From NCBI RefSeq assembly GCF_014217625.1, contig NZ_CP043641.1, positions 992,001 to 1,056,000 of the forward strand: a stretch of DNA of 64,000 nt, in the 5' to 3' direction. Of this stretch, positions 19,019 through 27,200 are shown piece by piece; the first letter of the stretch is position 1, and each line of letters starts with the position of its first letter. The DNA is from Leifsonia shinshuensis (GTDB taxonomy: Bacteria > Actinomycetota > Actinomycetes > Actinomycetales > Microbacteriaceae). The notes under the pieces were generated by a model that was not told where the DNA came from, did no database searches, and worked only from the letters and a program-made list of their open reading frames with translations. The translations under genes were made by a program, and so were the position numbers.

Positions 19019-19069
19019 GCTCTCAGGCTATCACCCGTGCTGGGGGCAGGACTGCAGGCGCACCGGCCG

Positions 19070-19579
19070 TCAGGACCGCTCGACCCGCAGGCCCAGCTCG
19101 CCCAGCAGCAGTCTCCCGCCGCTCTCCACGGTGCCGGCGGTGCCGGGGACGACCCGCAGCGCCTGGCCGTCCGGCGTCACGACGGTCACACCGTTGGTGG
19201 AGTGCAGATCGGTCACCTGGAGGGCGTCGCCCGCCGGGGCGACGGCCGCGTGGGTCTTCGAGACGGTCGAGGTCGGGTCCTCCAGCGCGACCAGCTCCGC
19301 CGGGCCCGCGTGCGCGGCGGACGACGGGTTGCGTCCCAGCAGCACGGTCGCCGTGACCGGGATGCTCCGTCCGCCGGGCGCGGTGAGCCGCCAGACCGGG
19401 GCCCGCACGGCCGCGGGGGCGGGAGCGCCGGCCGCGGCGGGGCGGAACGACGGCAGGCTGATGTGCGCGGGCGGTTCCACGGCCTCCTCGGGCTCGGCCG
19501 GGCCGCCGCGGGACGGGATGAGCCCAGGCGGAGGCACGATGAAGCCCGGCCGCTCGGCGCGCGTGTCGTCTGTCCCCAC
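19070..19579 (-). CDS. FHA domain protein (C-terminal member of the PFNA-like cluster)
   Basis: 169-residue soluble protein with a Pro/Ala-rich N-terminal half and a C-terminal forkhead-associated domain (about residues 72-167). The phosphothreonine-binding residues are present: LGRNPSS (Arg), STVSKTHAAV (Ser/His) and HSTNGVTVV (Asn-Gly). It probably binds a Thr-phosphorylated partner made by the cluster kinase at 30328-31983. The start is a GTG with a TAGAGT box 6 nt upstream, so it may have its own leaderless transcript although it follows the transglutaminase-fold gene by only 31 bp. Confidence 0.9.
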   Translation of the reverse strand: MGTDDTRAERPGFIVPPPGLIPSRGGPAEPEEAVEPPAHISLPSFRPAAAGAPAPAAVRAPVWRLTAPGGRSIPVTATVLLGRNPSSAAHAGPAELVALEDPTSTVSKTHAAVAPAGDALQVTDLHSTNGVTVVTPDGQALRVVPGTAGTVESGGRLLLGELGLRVERS

Positions 19580-19610
19580 GCGCCCACTCTACGGACTGCG
19601 TCCGTCCGCG

Positions 19611-21905
19611 CTACCCGGCACGCCTCCGGTAGCGGAACGCCGCCAGCCGGGCGCGGAGCCGTCCGGCCGCGGTCATGGCGCCCGCGATGGCCTCGTCCGC
19701 GGCGGTCCACGCCTCGGCGGCGCGCTCGTCGGAGACGTCGCTGCCGTCGAACACGGCCGCGTCGACGTGGCGGGCGAGGGTCGCGAGCCCCGCCGCGGGG
19801 ACGGTCAGCCCCTGCGCCTCCGACTGCTGCTCCAGCGCCGCCGCCGTCTGCAGCCGGGTGGCGCGGGGCGGCGGCACGAGGCCGAGCTCGCCGTAGCGGT
19901 CGGACAGCTCCTCCCACGCCCCGGCGGCCCGGCGATCCGGCGGTCCCGTCGTCTCGCGGAGCCGCCGCCTCCGTCGCTTCAGCCAGGCGACGATCAGCAG
20001 CGGCACGAAGTAGAGCAGCAGCGGGACGCCCACCACGCCGAGCACCACCCACGCCCAGGCCGGCACCTGGAAGGCCGGGCCCGGCTGCTTCTTCTCGGTG
20101 TCCTTGGTCTTGACCGGGGTCAGCAGCTCGTCGGAGCGCGGGTCGACCGGCGGAGGTTGGCGCACCTGCGGCTGCGGCTCCAGCTTGGGCTTCGTGGTCT
20201 GGTTCTTCGGCGCGTCCGTCTTGGTCGGCGTCGGGAAGAACGGCACCCAGCCGACGCCTTCGAACGGGACTTCGACCCAGGCCGTGACGTCGTTGCCCGT
20301 CACGGTCGTCGTGCCGGAGCCGGCCTTCGGCGCGAAGCCCATCACCACGCGCGCCGGGTAGCCGAGGTGCCGGGCCATCAGGGCGAAGGCGCTCGCGTAC
20401 TGCTCCTGGTCGCCCACCATCGGGGACGTGCTGAGCAGGTCCGTCATCCGGTCGGCGCCCTCGCCCGCCCGCGACGGGACCGGGTCGGACGCGCGGCCGT
20501 GGCTGAGGTAGCCGAGCGACTTCAGCGAGCGCTCGATGTTGCGGAGCTTCTGGATCGCCGTGTTCGCCGAGCCCGCATACTCCTCGGCCTTCGAGGCCAC
20601 CACGTCCGGCACGTTGTCGACGGGCGGCAGCACGACGTGGGCCGGGGCCGCCTTCGCGAGCTGCTGGTCGTTCGGGACGCGCTGCGCCGTCGCCTCCACC
20701 GTGTAGCGCAGTCCGTCGCGGACGCCGCTGGTGACGGCGCTGGTGCCGGTGGCGGTGTTCACGCGCACGGTCGCAGACGGGTCCTGGCCGGTGTGCGCGT
20801 CGAAGCCGAGCCTGTCCACATAGCCGAGGGTCGGCAGCCAGACGTCGGAGTAGCCGCGGATGTCGATCGTCGCGGTGCTGGTCGGCCCCGGGGTGAAGAG
20901 CGCCGGGCGCGGGATGGAGCTGCCGAGCAGTTCGAAGGCGCCGGATGCCCCGGACTGCGTGCCGGGCGCGCTGACGGTCCAGACCACGCCGTCGTAGCTG
21001 TCCATGGTGGCGAGCCGGATGACCTGGCCCTGCTTCAATCCCTGCACGGTGAAGAGCGTGGTCTTCTCCAGGTCCTTCGTGTACTTGCGGAACCCGGCGA
21101 GCGGGCTCGGGTAGTCCAGCGGGTCGAACGGCGGCGTGACCTCGTCGCGGACGACCAGCCGGGAGGCCGCGGCCGGCGTGAGCAGCGAGCCCGCGACGGC
21201 GCCGACCAGCAGCGCGCCGACGACGACCGCGACGCCGCTCACCAGCCGGGTGCGGCGCACGCCGGCGCCGACGTTGAGCGCGCGGTTCGCCGCGCCGCGA
21301 CGCCAGGCGAGCCAGACCAGGGCGACGCCGGCGAAGACCACGCCGCGGACACCCGCGAAGTAGGCGTCCCTGGTGCCGAGCAGGATGCCGGCGACGAAGA
21401 GCAGCACCGGCCCGATCAGGAGCACCGCGGCGCGGCCCACGGACGCGCCCGCCTTCGCCCGCGGGAGCCACCGCACCGCGAGCGTGATCGACACCAGGGC
21501 GACCAGCCAGCCGGCGACGAACGGCACGACCGCGACGTACGGCGGCGCCTCCAGCGGCGCGCGGAGGGTGACGGCGTCGCTCCAGCCGAACACCGCGCCG
21601 ACGGCGAGCCCGGACAGGCTGTCGAGCGAGGGCAGCACCCCGGAGAGCGCGAGACCCGGCAGCGCGAGCGGCGTGCCGAGCAGGAAGTACGCCGCCAGCG
21701 CGATCACGACCGTCAGCGGCACGGACAGCCGGAACAGCCTCCCCAGCACGGCGACCGCTCCCCCGACGACGACCCCGCCGAGCGCGGCGGAGAGGAACGC
21801 GTAGTGGCCGAAGGCGGGCTCGAACCCGGCCACGGCGACGAGGCTGAGTGCGGTGACGACCGCGATGTCGATCCACGTGGTCCGCGAGAGCCGGTCGGCG
21901 TTCAT
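19611..21905 (-). CDS. Transglutaminase-fold membrane protein without catalytic triad, cluster 2
   Basis: 764-residue paralogue of the protein at 1712-3976: N-terminal TM helices (about residues 10-255), an external domain, one late TM helix (about 617-640) and a cytoplasmic tail. Aligned with the cluster 1 protein, the catalytic Cys is replaced by Gln (Q500, in GDQEQYASAFALMAR), the His by Thr (T541, in NDVTAWVEV) and the acidic residue by Phe (F557, in VPFFPT). The surrounding fold residues are kept. It is therefore probably not an active transglutaminase but a binding or structural version. The ATG overlaps the DUF58 stop (ATGA). Confidence 0.88.
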   Translation of the reverse strand: MNADRLSRTTWIDIAVVTALSLVAVAGFEPAFGHYAFLSAALGGVVVGGAVAVLGRLFRLSVPLTVVIALAAYFLLGTPLALPGLALSGVLPSLDSLSGLAVGAVFGWSDAVTLRAPLEAPPYVAVVPFVAGWLVALVSITLAVRWLPRAKAGASVGRAAVLLIGPVLLFVAGILLGTRDAYFAGVRGVVFAGVALVWLAWRRGAANRALNVGAGVRRTRLVSGVAVVVGALLVGAVAGSLLTPAAASRLVVRDEVTPPFDPLDYPSPLAGFRKYTKDLEKTTLFTVQGLKQGQVIRLATMDSYDGVVWTVSAPGTQSGASGAFELLGSSIPRPALFTPGPTSTATIDIRGYSDVWLPTLGYVDRLGFDAHTGQDPSATVRVNTATGTSAVTSGVRDGLRYTVEATAQRVPNDQQLAKAAPAHVVLPPVDNVPDVVASKAEEYAGSANTAIQKLRNIERSLKSLGYLSHGRASDPVPSRAGEGADRMTDLLSTSPMVGDQEQYASAFALMARHLGYPARVVMGFAPKAGSGTTTVTGNDVTAWVEVPFEGVGWVPFFPTPTKTDAPKNQTTKPKLEPQPQVRQPPPVDPRSDELLTPVKTKDTEKKQPGPAFQVPAWAWVVLGVVGVPLLLYFVPLLIVAWLKRRRRRLRETTGPPDRRAAGAWEELSDRYGELGLVPPPRATRLQTAAALEQQSEAQGLTVPAAGLATLARHVDAAVFDGSDVSDERAAEAWTAADEAIAGAMTAAGRLRARLAAFRYRRRAG

Positions 21906-23224
21906 CGGCCGGCCCGCTTCAGCAGCGCGGGCAGCTCGTCCAGGCGCCCGAGCACGATCAGGATGGTGCGGCCCAGGCGGGCGACGCGCGGCTCGGCCGT
22001 CTCGTCCACCCGGACCGTGATGGTCTCGGTGTCGGAGGTCCAGAGCGCGGCGGCCGCGCGGAGCTCTGCGGGCGTCGCCTGCGAGCCGACGACCGTCACC
22101 GCGAGGCTGGGCGCGCCCATCCGGAGCGTCGCCTGACGGAGGAACTCCCGCACGCCCGCGCCGGAGCCCGACGGCTGGAGGCGGCACGAGTCGTCCAGGA
22201 ACGCCGTCGGCGTGGAGACGCGCAGGCCGCCGCCCTGCCAGAGCGCGTCGATGCCGGTGTCCTCCCGGATGACATGGCAGCCGATCGAGGCGAACACCGA
22301 GACCGCCAGCTCGAACTCGTCGTCGGACGCGAACCGGGCGCGCTCCGCGTCCAGCGCGAGCAGCAGCTGGGACCGCCGGGTCTCCTGGTACTGCCGCACC
22401 ATCAGCTGGCCGGTGCGCGCGGACGTGCGCCAGTGCACGTTGCGGATGTCGTCGCCCGCCTCGTACGTGCGCAGTGCGTGGAAGGCGAGGTCGGAGTCGG
22501 TGATCACCTTGGTGGTCTGGCCTTCGAGGTCGCGGACGAGCCCGCGGGCGGTCGCGGCGAGCCGGACGGTGCGCGGGTGGACGAACAGCTCGACCTGGTC
22601 GGTCCAGCGCGTCGTGCGCCGCAGCAGCCCGAGCTGATCGCCGCGGACCGAGATCGCGGGGCCGGCGAGGATGAGGGCGCGACGGGCGGTCGGGACGGCG
22701 AACAGCTCCTCGACCTCCGCTCCCGGGACGAGGCGGGGCACGGTGAACCCGGCGACGCCCTCCCCGACCGGCAGCTCCAGCCGGGTCGGGAGGACCGGCC
22801 GCTGCCCGCTGTTGCGGACGGTCAGCCGCCCGTACGCCCGGTCGCCGGCGACCACGCGGCGCGGCGTGAGCTCGACGCCCACCGCATAGGTCGAGCGGCC
22901 GATCACGAAGCCGACCGCGAGCACGAGGGCGGCGAGCAGCGTCGCGCCGAGGAAGGCGAACTCCGCCCAGCCGAACACGAGCACGAGCGTCAGCGCCAGC
23001 ACGCCGGAGACCAGCACCACCCAGCCGAGCGCGCTGACAGTCCGCACGACCGGCGAGACGCGCGCGACGACGGCGCGGCCCGCAGGCGCGCCACGCGCGA
23101 CGAGGCGCCGACCGGTCGCGGCGAGCTGGGCGCCGGCGATCCGCGCCTGCGCCGTGCCTCGCCGCAGCGGGGCGGCGCGGCGTCGCCCGCGTGCGCCCGT
23201 CTCGGTCGTGGTGGATGCGGTCAT
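21902..23224 (-). CDS. DUF58 domain protein, cluster 2
   Basis: 440-residue DUF58 protein. A basic Arg/Ala-rich N-terminus of about 65 residues precedes two TM helices (about 66-112). The family motif YEAGDDIRNVHWRTSARTGQLMV is present in the middle, followed by a vWA-like segment (LLLALDAERARF). Both ends overlap neighbours by 4 bp (ATGA), so MoxR, DUF58 and the transglutaminase-fold protein are made together. Same architecture as the protein at 3969-5321. Confidence 0.9.
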   Translation of the reverse strand: MTASTTTETGARGRRRAAPLRRGTAQARIAGAQLAATGRRLVARGAPAGRAVVARVSPVVRTVSALGWVVLVSGVLALTLVLVFGWAEFAFLGATLLAALVLAVGFVIGRSTYAVGVELTPRRVVAGDRAYGRLTVRNSGQRPVLPTRLELPVGEGVAGFTVPRLVPGAEVEELFAVPTARRALILAGPAISVRGDQLGLLRRTTRWTDQVELFVHPRTVRLAATARGLVRDLEGQTTKVITDSDLAFHALRTYEAGDDIRNVHWRTSARTGQLMVRQYQETRRSQLLLALDAERARFASDDEFELAVSVFASIGCHVIREDTGIDALWQGGGLRVSTPTAFLDDSCRLQPSGSGAGVREFLRQATLRMGAPSLAVTVVGSQATPAELRAAAALWTSDTETITVRVDETAEPRVARLGRTILIVLGRLDELPALLKRAGR

Positions 23225-24189
23225 GCGGCCCGGTAGGCGGGCGGCGTCGCGGCGGCGACAGCCCGCGCCACGATCTCGGCGGCGGTGACCCCGGCGAACT
23301 CCGACTCGGCGTCGACGATGATGCGGTGCGCGAGCACCGGCTGAGCCAGCTCCCGGATGTCGTCGGGCGTCACGTAGCTGCGGCCGGCCGCGATGGCCCA
23401 GGTCTTCGCGGCCCGCGCGAGGGCCAGGGCGCCGCGGATGCTGACGCCGAGCGCGGAGTCCCTGTCGTCGCGGGTGGCGGTGACGATCTCGCTCAGGTAG
23501 CCCATCACCGAGGCGTCGGCGTGGACCTCGGAGGCGAGCTGCGCCAGCGTCGTCACCGAGTCGGCGGCGATGATCGGCCGCACGCCCGACGCCCGCGACC
23601 GGTTCGAGGAGTCGAGCAGGAGGTCGACGGTCGTCGCGTGGTCCGGGTAGCCGAGCGAGGTCTTGATCAGGAACCGGTCGAGCTGGGCCTCCGGCAGCGA
23701 GTAGGTGCCGGACTGCTCGACCGGGTTCTGCGTCGCGATCACCAGGAACGGCGCGCCGACCGGATGGCCGACGCCGTCCACGGTGACGACGCCCTCCTCC
23801 ATGACCTCCAGCAGCGCCGACTGGGTCTTCGGGCTCGCGCGGTTGATCTCGTCGGCCAGCACGACGGAGGCGAAGATCGGGCCGGGGTGGAACTCGAACC
23901 GGCCCGTCGACTGGTCGTAGATGGTGACGCCGGTGACGTCGGAGGGCAGCAGGTCGGGGGTGAACTGGATGCGGGATTGGGTGCCCTCGACCGTGTTCGC
24001 AAGCGCCTTGGCCAGCACCGTCTTGCCGGTGCCCGGCACGTCCTCCAGCAGCACGTGGCCGCCGGAGAGCATCGCGGCGACCACGAGCCGGATGGTGTGC
24101 TCCTTGCCGAGGATCGCCTTGTCGACGTTCGCGACGAGCTGCGCGAACGCGCCGGCGAACCAGTCCGCCTGTTCCTGGGTCACTGCCAC
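23221..24189 (-). CDS. MoxR-family AAA ATPase, cluster 2
   Basis: 322-residue AAA+ ATPase. Walker A is LEDVPGTGKTVLAKAL, Walker B is VVLADEINRASPKTQSALLE; VIATQNPVEQSGTYSLPEAQ follows. Compared with the cluster 1 MoxR it lacks the Gly/Ala-rich tail. It starts 49 bp after the giant Ig/FN3 gene and is coupled to DUF58 by an ATGA overlap. By analogy with the PFNA set it is the AAA-ATPase member; its client could be the giant surface protein (inference). Confidence 0.94.
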   Translation of the reverse strand: MAVTQEQADWFAGAFAQLVANVDKAILGKEHTIRLVVAAMLSGGHVLLEDVPGTGKTVLAKALANTVEGTQSRIQFTPDLLPSDVTGVTIYDQSTGRFEFHPGPIFASVVLADEINRASPKTQSALLEVMEEGVVTVDGVGHPVGAPFLVIATQNPVEQSGTYSLPEAQLDRFLIKTSLGYPDHATTVDLLLDSSNRSRASGVRPIIAADSVTTLAQLASEVHADASVMGYLSEIVTATRDDRDSALGVSIRGALALARAAKTWAIAAGRSYVTPDDIRELAQPVLAHRIIVDAESEFAGVTAAEIVARAVAAATPPAYRAA

Positions 24190-24238
24190 GGTTGATCCTT
24201 CTTGTCGGTTGTCGGTCGGGTCTGGTCGGGGGCCGGGC

Positions 24239-27200
24239 TCACTGCGCCCAGTTCTGGACGCTGCTCTGCACGCCGTTCACGACGACGTACGCGCCGGGGT
24301 ACCCGCAGTACGGCTGCTGGCCGTCCGGCGCGCCGCGGTAGTGGGCGTGCCCGGTGCCGTCGGTGGAGATGGACGGCGACCAGAGTGTGCTCCCATTGCA
24401 GTGCACCTGCATCGGGAAGGTGCGGTTGGCCGGGAAGTTGTTCAGCGTCACGTCGTAGGTGTAGCTGTGCGCGTAGCCCGGCTCCGGGTTGCCCTTGGCG
24501 AGGTCGATCGACGGCTGCGGCGCCGGCTTGTTCGCGACCTGGACCGAGCCGGAGGACGCCGTCGGCCCGGCTTTGCCGCTGTGGTCGTTCGTGGCGTATA
24601 CGTCGAACGAGTAGCTGCCTGCGCCCTTGCCGCCCTCGGACGCGCTCGTGCCCGATGTCGTCTGCCAGGCGCCGTTGTTGAGCCGGTAGTGGTAGGTCAC
24701 CGCCCCGCCGCCGGTGCCGTCCGGGTCGCGCAGCGCGTTCCAGCTCATGCGCACCGTGGCCGGCGCGTACTGGTCGGCCGTGATGGTGAGACCGCCGACC
24801 TTGCTGGGCGTCCCGTAGGGCGTGACCGCCGCGCTCTGCGCGGACACCGGGCCCCAGCCGTCGGCGTTGTGCGCGCGGACGGCGAACCGGTACGACTTGC
24901 CGTTGGTCAGCCCGGTGATGTCCACCCGGCCGATCGCGCCGACGGTGACGGTGCTCTCGCCGCCGCTGACCTCATAGGAGTCGATCGGCTTGCCGTTGTC
25001 GGCCGGGGCGGCGATGGTCACGCTCGCGCGGCCGTCGCCCGCCGACGGGTTCGACGGCGCGGGCGGCTGCGCCGGGACGTCGTGGATGGTGACCCGGTAC
25101 TGCCCGATCGCCGCGGCCGTGCGCTGCGGATCCTTCGTCGCGTCCTCCACGTGGTACACGATGTTGACCGCGCCGATCGCCGCACCGGAGGCAGCGCTGA
25201 CCGTGATGGAGCTCGCCGTGTGGGTGACGGTGACGCCGGAGGGCGCGCTCTGCGCCTGCGCGTCGGTGATGGTCAGAGGTGTGCCGGGGAACGGGTTCAC
25301 CCACGCCGAGTCCGAGGACGCGCCCTGCAGCGTGCCGCTCGACCCGCGTTTCAGCTCGGAGGTCTGCGGCGGGTTCTTCTGGGTGGCCACCGGCCGCGAC
25401 GAACTCACCACCTGTACGTTCACGGTGCCGGTGATCGTGTGCGTGCCCGAGCTGATCGTCACCGTCACGGCGGTGGACTCCCCCGGCTGGACGCCGAGCG
25501 GCGCGGAGAGCGACAGCGTCGAGCCGCTCAGCGAGACGGCGATCTTCTGGTTCGGCCACTGCGGGTTCGAGTAGCTGAGCTTCGCGAGGATGGCCGGGTT
25601 CGGGTGGTAGCTCGACGCCCGCAGGTCGACCGCGAGCGGAGCCTCCCCCGGCTCGATCTTCTCGGTCGGCGACGTGAACGTCGGCGCGACATCCGCCTGC
25701 TCCGGGTCGCCCACGGTGAGTGGGAGGACGAGCGTGGTGATGCGGTCGGAGGTCGCCCCGGCGTCCCGGCCGTCGTCGACCTTGAAGGTGATCGCGGCCG
25801 GACCCCGGTAGTCCTTCAGCGCGCTGAAGGTCAGCGTGTCGTCGCCGCCGAACGACGACGCGCCCGAGCTGTTCGTCGCGCTGACGCCCGACGCGCCGGT
25901 GAGCTTCACGCTCCGGCCGGACGGCACGGTGAGGATGTCCGACAGCTTCCAGCTCTTGCTGCCGTTCATGGGCACGATCTGCTGCGGGAGGCCGTCCTTG
26001 ATCCGCGGCGGGGCGGTCGCGTCGCCCTTGGGCGGAACGACAATGAAGGCGTCGCCGCTGAGCCCGGTGACCCGGTCGGTCACCGAGTACGCGATCGCGG
26101 TCCGGCGGTCGCCCGGGCGCACGGTCACCGTGCCGTCGCTCCCGACGTCGGCCGCGGACGCGTTCGGGCCGAGCACCGCGACCTGGAGGTCCCCGACGAG
26201 GCCGGACGGGTTGACCGCGCCTTCCAGCGCGTTCACCTTCACGCTCGACTTGTTCGAGACGGCGTCGGCCTCCAGCACGTGGTCGACGGCGGACGGCGGC
26301 ACGTCTTTGGCGTCCGGGGTCACGGTGAGCTGGATGAACGCGCTCGCGACCCCGCCCTGGCCGTTCGTGATCTGGTACCGCACGACGTAGGAGCCCTCGC
26401 GGTCCGGCGCCTTCACCAGCACGATCTTGCCGTGCACGGACGCGGTGAGGCCCTGGTCCACGTGCAGCAGCTTCTTCTGCAGAGCGATGGCATAGCCGTT
26501 CGGGTCCGAGTCGTTGTCGAGCACCGGGACCGCGATGGTCCGGCCGGGCTTGACCTGCACCGGGTCGTTGACGGCTACGGGAGGCCGCACCTGGCTCGGC
26601 CGCGGGATGACGCCGACGTTCACGGTGCCGGTCGCGGTCTTCCCGTAGGTGTCCTTCACCGTGTACGTGAACGTGTCGGTGCCCGCGGAGTCCGGGTACG
26701 CCTCGTACGTGAACGCCGTGCTGGTCGTGCCGGAGATCCGGCCGAGGGTCGGCTGACTGCCGAGCCCGGCGAGCACGACGGAGTCGCCGTCCGGGTCGAT
26801 GCCGTCGAGCGGGACCTCGATCGGGACGGACGAGCCGGCGAAGGCGCGCACGGTCAGCGGCTGCGGCTGCGGGGCGCGGTCGCTCCCCTTGTCCGGGGCG
26901 GTCACCACGAAGGTGACGGTGGCCTGCGCCTTCTGCCCGTACTTGTCGGTGATCCCGTAGACGACGCTGTACTGGCCGGGCGTTGTCGGAGCCTGGTAGC
27001 GCACGGTCTTGCCGCTCACGAACGCCGTGGCCCCCTTGCCGGCCGCGGAGGCGTCGCGCAGCTGCGGGTCGAGCGAGAACGGCGCGTTGTCGGGCGACGA
27101 GTCGTTGTCGAGCACGGAGGCGGTCGCGACGTCCCCCGCCCGGACGGTCACGGTGTCGTCCACCGCGACGGGAGGCTGGTGCACGACCAGCGGCGGCACC

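Noticed and set aside
19131..22136. Long plus-strand open frame of about 1000 codons
   Set aside because: Antisense to the transglutaminase-fold and FHA genes and of low-complexity composition; the minus-strand genes have clear domains.
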